Part shown: positions 16,661 through 25,226 of the stretch, piece after piece
How the letters are laid out: each line of letters begins with the position of its first letter
How positions within the stretch are numbered: position 1 is the first letter of the stretch
DNA from: Devosia epidermidihirudinis
GTDB taxonomy: Bacteria > Pseudomonadota > Alphaproteobacteria > Rhizobiales > Devosiaceae
Direction: 5' to 3'
Assembly: GCF_000971295.1 (NCBI RefSeq)
Contig: NZ_LANJ01000011.1
Coordinates: forward strand, 434,001 to 498,000
Length of the DNA: 64,000 bases
Translations under genes and position numbers: made by a program
Notes under the pieces: model-generated
Told to the model about the DNA's origin: nothing
Database searches by the model: none
Seen by the model: only the letters and a program-made list of their open reading frames with translations

Positions 16661-18451
16661 CTAGCGTTGCGGTTTTGCCATGTCGGTCAGGCGGAACTGC
16701 ACCTGTTCCCGCCCCTGATAATGATCGATCGACAGCGCGCCCGCGAAGTGAAATGCCGTATCGCTATCGCGTAAAAGGGCATCCCCCAGGGCGGTGTTTG
16801 CGGCACGGAAAGCGATGGCCTTGAGTCGCGCGCCATCTTCCGAGGTCAGTGCAAAACTGACATGACCGCCCTTACCCACGATCTGCGCGTAGCGCGCCCG
16901 ATGGGCGGGGAAAGCGAACAGGGGACCAGGATTGCCCGAACCATAGGGCCCTGCCCGCTCGATATCCTTGACCAGATCCAGGCTGGCCCCGCGGGCGGTC
17001 AGCGCGGCGTCAATCGGCAGGGCCGTTGCGGCACGAGCGACCGATACGTCAGATGACAGCGCATCGGCCAGGAACGAGCGGAACGGACCCAGCTGGCCCG
17101 GCTTGATGGTGATGCCGGCGGCCATGGCGTGCCCACCGCCCTTGGCCAGCAGCCCCGACTCAACTGCAGCAATGACCGCGCGCCCCAGATCGACGCCCGG
17201 CATGGACCGGCCGGAACCCGTGCCCGTGCCATCGGGCTGCAGCGCAATGGCGAATGTCGGGCGCTCGAAGCGTTCGCGCAGGCGCGCGGCGATGAGACCG
17301 ACCACGCCGGGGTGCCAATTGGCCGAGGCCAGCACCAGAACTGGCGGACCTTCACCAGAGCCAATTTCCATCTCGGCGACAGCGGCCGCTTCTTCGACCG
17401 CCTCGACCTCAATGCGCTGACGCTCGGAGTTCAGCTCTTCCAGCTTGGCGGCAATCACCAGCGCCTCATGCTCGTCATCCAGCGTCAACAGCCGCGTGCC
17501 GAGCGCGGCGTTGCCGATGCGGCCACCGGCATTAATGCGCGGACCGATGAGGAACCCGAGGTGATAGGGGTTGATCGGGCCATTCAACCGCGCTGCCAAA
17601 GCCAGCGCGCCGATGCCGCGATTGTCGCCGCGCCGCGCCACTTCGAGCCCGCGCACCACAAAGGCCCGGTTGAGCCCAACCAGAGGCACCACGTCGCACA
17701 CTGTGGCCAGCGCCACCAGATCGAGCAGCTTGAGCAGGTCCGGCAGGCCCGTATCGCCACGCTGGCGCAGCGCGCGATTGACCGCCACCAGCACCATAAA
17801 GGTGACGCCAGCAGCACAGAGATAGCCGAGGCCGGAGATATCGTCAGGCCGGTTTGGATTGACCAGCGCATTGGCGTCCGGCAGCGCATGGTCGGCAAGA
17901 TGGTGGTCGATGACCAACACATCAGCGCCACGGCTGCGCGCATGAGCAATCGGGGCCATACTGGTGGTGCCGCAATCGAGCGTGATAATCAGCGTCGCGC
18001 CGCCATCGATCAGCTTATCCATCGCGCCGATATTGGGGCCATAGCCCTCAAAAATTCGGTCGGGAATGTGGACCTGTGCCTCGATGCCAAAATGGGCGAG
18101 GTAACGCGCCATCAGCGCGCAGGAGCAGGCTCCGTCCACGTCATAATCGCCAAACAGGGCAATCGACTCGTTATCGGCAATGGCCTTGGCGATGCGGTCG
18201 GACAGCGGGTCCATCGCAGCGAGTGTCGACGGATCTGGCATCAGATCGCGGATCGTCGGCTCAAGATATTTGGGGGCGTCATCAATGCCGACGCCGCGCG
18301 CCGCCATGATGCGTGCCAGAATTTCAGAAATGCCAGTGCGCTGAGCGATGGCCGTCGCGGTGCGCGTTGTGCCCGCGTCGAGGCGATCCGTCCACGCCCG
18401 GCCCGTGACCGAGCGGCTGACATCAAGGAATGGTCTAGGCGCATCCAGCAT
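16661..18451 (-). CDS. recJ: single-strand DNA exonuclease RecJ
   Basis: 596 residues. RecJ digests single-stranded DNA 5' to 3' in recombination and mismatch repair. DHH-family motifs are in order: ALFGDYDVDGACS, VLVIDHHLADH, the linker, NWHPGVVGLIAARL, and the DHHA1 motif KGGGHAMAAG. The C-terminal OB fold ends VQFRLTDM. Length fits the family. It lies downstream of hom and glpX on the same strand but after 400 bases of repeats, so it may have its own promoter. Confidence 0.95.
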   Translation of the reverse strand: MLDAPRPFLDVSRSVTGRAWTDRLDAGTTRTATAIAQRTGISEILARIMAARGVGIDDAPKYLEPTIRDLMPDPSTLAAMDPLSDRIAKAIADNESIALFGDYDVDGACSCALMARYLAHFGIEAQVHIPDRIFEGYGPNIGAMDKLIDGGATLIITLDCGTTSMAPIAHARSRGADVLVIDHHLADHALPDANALVNPNRPDDISGLGYLCAAGVTFMVLVAVNRALRQRGDTGLPDLLKLLDLVALATVCDVVPLVGLNRAFVVRGLEVARRGDNRGIGALALAARLNGPINPYHLGFLIGPRINAGGRIGNAALGTRLLTLDDEHEALVIAAKLEELNSERQRIEVEAVEEAAAVAEMEIGSGEGPPVLVLASANWHPGVVGLIAARLRERFERPTFAIALQPDGTGTGSGRSMPGVDLGRAVIAAVESGLLAKGGGHAMAAGITIKPGQLGPFRSFLADALSSDVSVARAATALPIDAALTARGASLDLVKDIERAGPYGSGNPGPLFAFPAHRARYAQIVGKGGHVSFALTSEDGARLKAIAFRAANTALGDALLRDSDTAFHFAGALSIDHYQGREQVQFRLTDMAKPQR

Positions 18452-18558
18452 GAGGGATAGCTAGGCGATTTAACGAAACGGCGAAAGAGGAATTCCCGCT
18501 TTCGCCCGAATGATGCTGCGGGTGGGGCGTGGCTACTCCTAGCACCCCCAATCACAGG

Positions 18559-18641
18559 CGCTTCCCGCGGACTTGATCCGCGGGTCATTGTCCGCTCGTG
18601 CCGGGCTGGGAGTGGCCCACGGATCAAGTCCGTGGGAAGCG
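18559..18641. repeat. palindromic repeat, family A
   Basis: CGCTTCCCGCGGACTTGATC at the left and its imperfect complement at the right, spacer with TCCGCTCGTGCCG. It lies in the recJ-glpX gap. A separate hairpin (GGCGAAAG/CTTTCGCC) sits near 18480-18505. Confidence 0.88.
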
Positions 18642-18716
18642 ATGGTGGGTGGGGATGGTGAAGGTGTAAAGCAGGAGCTTTACGTGCCGAGCAGTTTGGT
18701 GCACCGCCCCCTCAGT

Positions 18717-18802
18717 CGTCACCCTCGGGCTTGACCCGAGGGGGCTTCATTTGCAGGACGGCGGCTTAGTGCAGAGCCCTCGGGCCAAGCCCGAGGGTGA
18801 CG
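18717..18802. repeat. palindromic repeat, family B
   Basis: CGTCACCCTCGGGCTTGACC at the left and its inverse complement at the right, with a 35-base spacer. A second copy is at 34241. Family A and B copies sit side by side in both places. Confidence 0.88.
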
Positions 18803-18864
18803 AGCGGTGGGTGGGGAGTGATCCAGCTAAGTCGCTACCCAACACCCCCCTCGGCCCACCAACC

Positions 18865-19851
18865 CTACCGCGCGTGCTGCGCCCGGATCCATCGCACCGT
18901 CTGGCTCCAAGAGCGCATGACGATGGTGGAGGTTTCGACCGAGTTGCGGCGGAGGCGGATACCGTCGAGCAAGGAACCATCGGTGACGCCGGTGGCGGCG
19001 ACGAGGACGTCGCCTGCGGCAAGTTCGGTCACGTCATAGACGCGGTTCGGGTCGGTGATGCCCATTTCGCGCGCACGCTCGCGCTTGGCGGGGGTATCGA
19101 GGATCAGCTTGCCCTGCATGTGGCCGCCGATGCAGCGCAAGGCGGCAGCCGCGAGGACGCCTTCGGGTGCGCCGCCGGAGCCGAGATAGATGTCGATGCC
19201 GGTGTCTTCGGTGTTCACCGCATGCATAACGCCGGCAATGTCGCCGTCGCTGATCAGCTTGACGGCCACGCCCGTGGTGCGCAGCTCCTCGATCAGGCTG
19301 GCGTGGCGCGGGCGATCAAGCACGATGGCGGTGACTTCGCTGAGCGGCACGCCTTTGGCCTTGGCCAATGCGCGCACATTCTCCGTCGCCGTCCAGTCGA
19401 TATGGACGGTGCCAGGCGCATAATCCGCACCAATGGCGATCTTGTGCATGTAGACGTTGCGAGCAACGTTGAGCAGGCCGCCCCGCTCGGCCATGGCCAG
19501 CACCACCAGCGAGTCTGGCTGGTTCTTGGCGCAGAGGGTAACGCCTTCGAGCGGATCAACGGCGATATCAACTTCGGGGCCCTGCCCGTTGCCGACTGAC
19601 TGGCCGATGTAAAGGTTGTCGGTTTCGTGCTGCTCGCCTTCGCCGATGACGATGCGGCCGGAAATGGCGACGCCATCGAGCTCGGTTTTCATCGCGAGGA
19701 CGGCGGCGTCATCAGCAGCTTTTTCGTCACCTTTGCCGCGCCATTCGGCAGCAGCAAGCGCTGCCCGCTCCGTGACGCGGACCAGTTCCAGCGTCAGGGT
19801 GCGGTGCAGGTGGGCGGGGGTTTTGGCAACCTCGACCTTGGTGAGCTTCAT
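18865..19851 (-). CDS. glpX: class II fructose-1,6-bisphosphatase GlpX
   Basis: 328 residues. It hydrolyses fructose-1,6-bisphosphate to fructose 6-phosphate in gluconeogenesis. Family motifs: AALAAAEWRGKGDEKAAD, GRIVIGEGE, VDIAVDPLEG and YLGSGGAPEGVL, which hold the metal-binding acidic residues. GGGAGG stands five bases before the ATG. It lies 35 bases after hom, the conserved hom-glpX order of Hyphomicrobiales, so the two are probably co-transcribed. Confidence 0.95.
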   Translation of the reverse strand: MKLTKVEVAKTPAHLHRTLTLELVRVTERAALAAAEWRGKGDEKAADDAAVLAMKTELDGVAISGRIVIGEGEQHETDNLYIGQSVGNGQGPEVDIAVDPLEGVTLCAKNQPDSLVVLAMAERGGLLNVARNVYMHKIAIGADYAPGTVHIDWTATENVRALAKAKGVPLSEVTAIVLDRPRHASLIEELRTTGVAVKLISDGDIAGVMHAVNTEDTGIDIYLGSGGAPEGVLAAAALRCIGGHMQGKLILDTPAKRERAREMGITDPNRVYDVTELAAGDVLVAATGVTDGSLLDGIRLRRNSVETSTIVMRSWSQTVRWIRAQHAR

Positions 19852-19886
19852 GTTTCCTCCCGGAGCCTGACTTGCCCGGAGGGATA

Positions 19887-21395
19887 TCAGAGCGTTTCGA
19901 TCCGGATCAACTGCGGTTCACCCACAATGAAACCGTCGGCTGCGATCTGCGCAAGCGATTCACGCACCGATGATTCCAAAGTCTGCTGAGTGATCATCAC
20001 GACTGTCCGGGTCGGCGAGCCGTCCGGTGCCACAGCCTTAGCGCTCAAATCGGACCGCTGGATGACAGAGTCGATGGATATATTGCGCTCGCCCATACGG
20101 GTGGTGATTGCGGCCAGCGCGCCGGGTACATCCTTGGCGTTGAGGCGGATGTAATAGCCGCCTTCATGCGCACGCATTGGCGCTTCGCGGTATGGCATCA
20201 GCTCGTGGCTTGGCACGCCCAGCGGCGGCACGCGGGTGCCACGGGCAATGTCAAGAATATCCGACAACACGGACGATGCGGTTGGCGGACCACCGGCGCC
20301 GGGACCGGCCAGCAGCAATTCGTGCACGTGGTCGGTTTCGAGCGCCACGGCGTTCATCACGCCATCGACGCCGGCAATGGCCGAGCCCTTGGGCACAAAG
20401 GTTGGGTGCACGCGCTGCTCAATGCCATCGTCGGTACGCTGGGCAATGCCGAGCAGCTTGATCTTGTAGCCGAGGTCAGCGGCGACCTTGATGTCGTGCT
20501 GGGTGATGCGGGAAATGCCCTCGACGCGGATTTTGTCCGGGGCAATTTCATAGCCGAAGCACAGCGTCGCGAGGATCGACAGCTTGTGCGCCGTATCGAA
20601 GCCTTCAACGTCAAAGGTCGGATCGGCTTCGGCATAGCCGAGCGCCTGCGCGTCCTTGAGGCAATCGGCAAACGAGATGTCCTCATTGCCCATGCGCGTC
20701 AGGATGTAGTTGCAGGTGCCGTTCATGATGCCGAACACCTTGGCGATGCGCGCCGAACCAAGGCCCTCGCGCAGCGTCTTGATGACGGGGATGCCACCTG
20801 CAACAGCGGCTTCAAAGCCCAGCTGCGCGCCGGATTCTTCGGCCATGCGGGCAAGCGTCAACCCATGTTTGGCCAGCAGCGCCTTGTTCGCGGTGACGAC
20901 CGGACGGCCGATTTCGAGCGCAGCTTTGACAGCGGCAAAGGCCGGACCGTCCTCGCCACCGATCAGCTCCACGAACAGGTCGATGCCTTCAGATTTGGCC
21001 AGGGCGACGGGATCGTCGAACCAGTCGAGATTGGTGATATCAATGCCGCGATCGCGCGAACGCGAACGGGCGGCAACAGCAGTGACCACCAGCTGGCGGC
21101 CGAGTTTTTTGGTGAGCTCAGCGCCGTCCTTCTGCAGGATGCGCACCAGCGTCGCGCCGACATTGCCCAGGCCCGCCACGCCAATGCGTAGCGGCGGCAG
21201 CGTTTCGCCATCGCCATATTCCTGCATTGCCTTGAGAATGCGCGCACGGGTTTCCGTGCGGGGCTCGCGGCCCTCGCGCAGGTCAAAGACGAACAGCGGA
21301 TCGCCCGCAACGGTGCGGCCAAAGCGCGTAGGCGTCCAGCCCCGGGCAGAGATGAAAGTTTCGACGGCTTGGCGGAAAGACTGGATATCACTCAT
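19887..21395 (-). CDS. hom: homoserine dehydrogenase with extra N-terminal domain
   Basis: 502 residues, about 65 longer than usual. Residues 70-502 are a standard enzyme: GVAGLGNVG dinucleotide motif, GIMNGTCNYILTRM, EADPTFDVEGFDTAHK, and a C-terminal ACT domain from about 415 (GGYYIRLNAKDVPGALAAI). It reduces aspartate semialdehyde to homoserine for Thr and Met synthesis. Residues 1-62 (ETFISARGWTPTRFGRTVAG, then DPLFVFDLREGREPR) resemble small alphaproteobacterial helix-turn-helix-like proteins. An internal ATG at 21227 would give a 446-residue enzyme, but the upstream part is coding-like and in frame. Confidence 0.9.
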   Translation of the reverse strand: MSDIQSFRQAVETFISARGWTPTRFGRTVAGDPLFVFDLREGREPRTETRARILKAMQEYGDGETLPPLRIGVAGLGNVGATLVRILQKDGAELTKKLGRQLVVTAVAARSRSRDRGIDITNLDWFDDPVALAKSEGIDLFVELIGGEDGPAFAAVKAALEIGRPVVTANKALLAKHGLTLARMAEESGAQLGFEAAVAGGIPVIKTLREGLGSARIAKVFGIMNGTCNYILTRMGNEDISFADCLKDAQALGYAEADPTFDVEGFDTAHKLSILATLCFGYEIAPDKIRVEGISRITQHDIKVAADLGYKIKLLGIAQRTDDGIEQRVHPTFVPKGSAIAGVDGVMNAVALETDHVHELLLAGPGAGGPPTASSVLSDILDIARGTRVPPLGVPSHELMPYREAPMRAHEGGYYIRLNAKDVPGALAAITTRMGERNISIDSVIQRSDLSAKAVAPDGSPTRTVVMITQQTLESSVRESLAQIAADGFIVGEPQLIRIETL

Positions 21396-21442
21396 GGTGG
21401 CGCCATCTGCATAGGATTTCGCCTAGCCGTCAATAGGAGTTT

Positions 21443-21462
21443 GGGCGGCATTTGCGCCGCCC
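21443..21462 (-). terminator. hairpin after second siderophore-binding gene
   Basis: GGGCGGC/GCCGCCC with a 6-base loop lies just after the stop of the binding-protein gene and before hom. The T-tract is poor, so termination may be partial. Confidence 0.45.
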
Positions 21463-21468
21463 ACGAGA

Positions 21469-22434
21469 TTATTGCTTTGCGACCGCCTCGGCGGCCTTTT
21501 CCATCACGTCGAGATAGGTCGGCAAGCCCCAACGCAGCGACAGCGCGCTTGGCGGGGAAACGGCAGCAACATTCTCGGTGCCCACCAGCGCGGCGAGGCC
21601 GCCATTGACGATGGGTGGGTAGGTCTTGGCATAGGGCTGGGCCAGGAAATTATCCAGTGCCGATTGCTCTTCATAATAGGTGATGAAGATGTCGGCGGTG
21701 AGCTTGTCGAACAGCTCATAGCTCAACGGGAAGATATACTGACCGTCATCGGGCGCCAGTTCGATAACGCTCGGCGCCATGGTGAGGCCCAGATCGGTCA
21801 AGAACTTCATGCGCGCATCGAGCGGCGCATAGACCGCGATGGAGCCGTCATAGTCGTTGCCGCTGGCAAAAGTGACCTTGGCGAGCGAAGGGCGCTTGGC
21901 GAATTCGGTGTTGAGCCAATCGGTGGTTTCGGCGACCAGCGTTTCAGCAGCCTCGGACTTGCCGAGCGCCTTGCCCACGGTGCGGGTCACGTCCTGCCAC
22001 GGGCTGGTATAGGCGTCGCCGCTATAGGCCACGGTCGGCGCAATGCCCGACAGCAGTTCATATTGCTGCTCGGTAATGCCCGAAAACGCAGCGATGATCA
22101 GGTCCGGCTCCAGCGCCGCAATCTGCTCGAACGGCGGTTCGCCGGCATTGGTCAATACGGTTGGCGCTGTGGCGCCAGCTGCCGCAAGTGCATCCTCGAT
22201 CCAGGGCTGAATGCCATTGTCACCACCGCCATAGGACTGGAACGGAACGCCGACGGGAATCACGCCCAGCGCAATCACCGCATCCTCATTGCCCCAGCCC
22301 CAAGTCACCACCCGCTGTGGCGCGGCTGGAACGACGGTGTCGCCGTAAACATGGGTGAGCGTAACGGGGAATTCCTGGGCGTGAAGCGCGACGGGAGAGA
22401 GCGCGACGGCGAGAGCTAGGAGGATACGGGACAT
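21469..22434 (-). CDS. siderophore substrate-binding protein, stand-alone
   Basis: 321 residues with a signal peptide MSRILLALAVALSPVALHA and a class III binding fold: PQRVVTWGWGNEDAVIALGV, then FEQIAALEPDLIIAAFSGI. It is not followed by permease or ATPase genes, so it may deliver its ligand to the importer at 11223-15096 or to one elsewhere. I chose ATG 22434; an earlier in-frame ATG at 22491 would put 19 non-signal residues first and would overlap the iron box. The ligand is unknown. Confidence 0.85.
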   Translation of the reverse strand: MSRILLALAVALSPVALHAQEFPVTLTHVYGDTVVPAAPQRVVTWGWGNEDAVIALGVIPVGVPFQSYGGGDNGIQPWIEDALAAAGATAPTVLTNAGEPPFEQIAALEPDLIIAAFSGITEQQYELLSGIAPTVAYSGDAYTSPWQDVTRTVGKALGKSEAAETLVAETTDWLNTEFAKRPSLAKVTFASGNDYDGSIAVYAPLDARMKFLTDLGLTMAPSVIELAPDDGQYIFPLSYELFDKLTADIFITYYEEQSALDNFLAQPYAKTYPPIVNGGLAALVGTENVAAVSPPSALSLRWGLPTYLDVMEKAAEAVAKQ

Positions 22435-22475
22435 GGCAGCACCGAGTGAAGGATGATGAGCCTTCCTACAAAAGA

Positions 22476-22490
22476 TGATTTGTGTTGTCA
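22476..22490 (-). promoter_or_regulatory. RirA-type iron-responsive operator
   Basis: TGATTTGTGTTGTCA fits TGA-N9-TCA exactly and lies 42 bases upstream of the chosen start, a position like that of the box at 15144. Confidence 0.6.
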
Positions 22491-22521
22491 TGTATATTTT
22501 TGGGCAGCCTGAGAGATCGAA

Positions 22522-22642
22522 ATACCCCCTCCTAACCTCCCCCTGATTAGGGGGAGGAACAGCTCGCGTTCAGGGCAAGATGAGAGACAATCCACAGGCC
22601 GGTTCCTCCCCCTCCCAGGGGGAGGCTAGGTGGGGGTACTCC
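22522..22642. repeat. palindromic repeat, family D
   Basis: ACCCCCTCC...CCTCCCCCTGATTAGGGGGA at the left and a matching inverse half at the right (CTCCCCCTCCCAGGGGGAG, then AGGTGGGGGTACTCC), so each half contains its own hairpin. A second copy is at 56608. Confidence 0.85.
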
Positions 22643-22783
22643 CATGCAGCCTCCCGTCATGCCGCCAAGAGCAGAAATTTCCGCATCGTTCGGGATCGGC
22701 GCACAGTAACACTCGTGTGTCTTCTTGCCTTGACCAATGCCCTGCCCTATCTTTGCGGGCGCAGGGAGGAATCTCTGCATTGT

Positions 22784-22918
22784 TCTCAGGGCGGGGTGTA
22801 ATTCCCCACCGGCGGTAAAGGCGGCGACGCCAAGCCCGCGAGCGCGCCACGAAAGTGGCGGTCAGCAGATCCGGTGTAATTCCGGAGCCGACGGTCATAG
22901 TCCGGATGGAAGAGAACG
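22784..22918 (+). promoter_or_regulatory. FMN riboswitch (RFN element)
   Basis: Canonical RFN blocks in order: CAGGGCGGGGTG, CCCCACCGGCGGT, AGCCCGCGAGCG, GGTCAGCAGATCCGGTG, TTCCGGAGCCGACGGT and AGTCCGGATGGAAGAGA. Two hairpins follow (22941-22964 and 22983-23009); the second ends next to the AAAGGA ribosome site, and neither has a T-run, so the switch more likely acts on translation. Confidence 0.95.
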
Positions 22919-23021
22919 GGACCAAGCGCTGCTTTGCCAGCGCTCGCGTAGCTTTGCGCGAGCGTTGCTGCGGTGCCACTTCCCGTAACCCTGAGGAAAC
23001 TGGTTACGGAAAGGACTTTAG

Positions 23022-23984
23022 ATGAACCAGATTTCCTCGCCTACCAACGCCCCCGTACTCGGGGCGATCTTTATGCTCGGTGCGGGCATAACCTTTGCAA
23101 TCACCAATATCCTGACCCCGATCATCACCTGGCAACTGGGCGTTCCGTCCACCGCCGTGGTGTTCTGGCAATATGTGATCGCCACCATCATCGCGCTGCC
23201 TCTGATCTTCCGGATCGGCTTTTCTGCGCTCAAGACCAAGCATCCATGGGCTCATGAATCGCGTGCGCTGCTGTCGGCGCTGGGCGTGCAGTTCTTTGCC
23301 TTCGGCTTCGCCAGTGGCGTGCCGGTCTGGCAGATGGTGGCGCTCTCGATGACAGGCCCCTTCTTCATCATCGCCGGGGCCACGATCTTTCTGGGCGAAA
23401 AGCTGACGCCACAGCGACTCATCGCGTCGCTGGTGGGCTTTGTCGGCGCATTGCTGGTGTCGGAACTGGGCTCGGAGCAGTTCACCTGGTTCTCGCTGAC
23501 GCCCATTCTCGCCGCAGCCTGCTGGGGCTCGGTATCGGTCATCACCAAATATCTCAGTCGCGATGAAGCGCCAGAATCCATGACGCTCTACATGCTGGTG
23601 CTGATCACCCCGAACCACCTGCTGATCGGGTTGATCCTCGGCTTTGCGGTCGCCATTCTGCCCGAAGGCACGCTTCCAGCCAGCCTCGCCACCGGCTTTG
23701 ATTTCGTGCTGCCCGGCGGCGACGCCCTCTGGCTGATCCTGCTGCTTGGTGCGGTCACCGCAGGCGCGCAATACTTCCTCGCGCTCGCCTACAAGGTGGC
23801 CGACGCGACGTATTTGCAGCCCTTCGACGATCTCAAGCTGCCGCTCAATACCCTGCTGGGCTGGCTCATCCTGTCCCAGGTCCCGCATGTCTGGTTCTGG
23901 CCGGGCGCCGTGCTCATCCTTGGTGCGTCGAGCTTCATCCTGTGGAGCGAGACCAAGCGACGGAACGCTGTAAGCTTCGCCTGA
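23022..23984 (+). CDS. ribN: riboflavin transporter, DMT/EamA family
   Basis: 320 residues with ten membrane helices in two EamA repeats (residues about 15-150 and 165-310). The second repeat ends with ADATYLQPFDDLKLPLNTLLGW, characteristic of this branch. Control by the FMN riboswitch just upstream points to riboflavin import, as shown for RibN of Rhizobium. The ATG is preceded by AAAGGA. A strong terminator follows, so this is a single-gene unit. The assignment rests on the riboswitch and family; a related amino-acid exporter is less likely. Confidence 0.88.
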   Translation: MNQISSPTNAPVLGAIFMLGAGITFAITNILTPIITWQLGVPSTAVVFWQYVIATIIALPLIFRIGFSALKTKHPWAHESRALLSALGVQFFAFGFASGVPVWQMVALSMTGPFFIIAGATIFLGEKLTPQRLIASLVGFVGALLVSELGSEQFTWFSLTPILAAACWGSVSVITKYLSRDEAPESMTLYMLVLITPNHLLIGLILGFAVAILPEGTLPASLATGFDFVLPGGDALWLILLLGAVTAGAQYFLALAYKVADATYLQPFDDLKLPLNTLLGWLILSQVPHVWFWPGAVLILGASSFILWSETKRRNAVSFA

Positions 23985-23990
23985 TAGTGA

Positions 23991-24019
23991 AGGCCCCCGA
24001 ACGATCCGGGGGCCTTTTT
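23991..24019 (+). terminator. intrinsic terminator after ribN
   Basis: GGCCCCCG/CGGGGGCC stem with a 7-base loop and five T. Confidence 0.93.
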
Positions 24020-24251
24020 CTTTTGCTCTAACGATGACGCCATCGATCCTGATCCGGGTCAACCTCGGGCAACCCCAGGTCTCGCCGCAAAGCGCAGCGC
24101 CCTGGCGCTTCGTCGGCAGCCTTGAACCAACCCCGAACAGCAGCATAAATCTTCATGAAAGTAGTGCCTATCTTCATCATGGAGGCGAGTATCAGCCAGC
24201 TTCCATAGGAAGAAAAACGATGTGTTCGCATCGATACCATGAAGGAATTTC

Positions 24252-25199
24252 ATGCTCTTTGGATCGAAGGCTTTCCCTCCACTGCAGACTTTGCGGGCGT
24301 TTCTGGCCGTTGCTGAAACAGCCAGCTTCACCAAGGCCGCGCAGGCAATCGGCATCACGCAGACAGGCGTGAGCCACCAGATCGCTCAGCTTGAACAGTG
24401 GCTTGGCGCAGAGCTGTTCGTTCGAGAAAGAAACGCCCTTCGCCTCACCCGCGTGGGCGAAACGCTATTGCCCGAGGTGCAAAACAGCCTCTCCTCTCTG
24501 GCTGCAGCTTTGGCCAGCGCCAAGCGTGTTCCTGGCCCGCGAACCCTCGTGATTTCAACAAGCCCGGAATTTGGCTCGCAATGGTTGGTCCCCCGGATTG
24601 ACCGCTTTATTCAGGATCACCCTGACCTGTCGATTTCCGTCGCCCTCAGCTATCGCCGCGCGGATCTGATGGCGGGCGAGGCAGATCTGGCAATCTGGCT
24701 GGGCTCCGGCGGACCGCCGCTGAGCGCCGAGCGCCTGGCCATCGAGGAAGAGTTTCCCGTCTGCTCCCCCGAGCTTTACCGCACCCTCCCCAGCAGGCAA
24801 GCGGCGCGCGCGGCACCTCTGCTGCACTACGTGGGCGAGCGACACACCGTTCTGGATTGGCGCCGATGGTTCACCCAGATCTATGGGACCGAGGAAGATG
24901 GCGGCCCCGACCACATCCACACCGAACTGGATCTGGATACGGGACCAACGTTCAAGACCTTCGCCGAAATGCTGGATGCATGTAGGGCCGGCGCGGGGTT
25001 TGCCTTGGTCCGTTCATCCTTGGTGGTGGATGATCTTGCAACGGGCAAGCTGGTGCGCAGCTTTAGCGAAAGCGTAAATTCGGACCTGCACTATCATGTG
25101 GTCTGGCTGCCATCGAGCCAGAAGATGGACGACATCGACACGTTCAAAGCCTGGCTCAAATCAGAGCTTGGTGCCGTGGCCCCAAAGCCTCCGGAGTGA
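24252..25199 (+). CDS. LysR-family transcriptional regulator (GcvA-like)
   Basis: 315 residues. The N-terminal winged helix covers residues 8-68 (LQTLRAFLAVAETASFTKAA, TQTGVSHQIAQLEQWLG). The rest is the two-lobed effector domain with SPEFGSQWLVPRIDRF. The DNA-binding region is of the GcvA type that usually controls its own gene and a neighbour. No divergent gene is adjacent; the target is unknown. Its 3' end converges with the RibD-C gene, 27 bases apart. Confidence 0.9.
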   Translation: MLFGSKAFPPLQTLRAFLAVAETASFTKAAQAIGITQTGVSHQIAQLEQWLGAELFVRERNALRLTRVGETLLPEVQNSLSSLAAALASAKRVPGPRTLVISTSPEFGSQWLVPRIDRFIQDHPDLSISVALSYRRADLMAGEADLAIWLGSGGPPLSAERLAIEEEFPVCSPELYRTLPSRQAARAAPLLHYVGERHTVLDWRRWFTQIYGTEEDGGPDHIHTELDLDTGPTFKTFAEMLDACRAGAGFALVRSSLVVDDLATGKLVRSFSESVNSDLHYHVVWLPSSQKMDDIDTFKAWLKSELGAVAPKPPE

Positions 25200-25226
25200 C
25201 CCGGAGACCTTCGCCACGCTAGCTGG

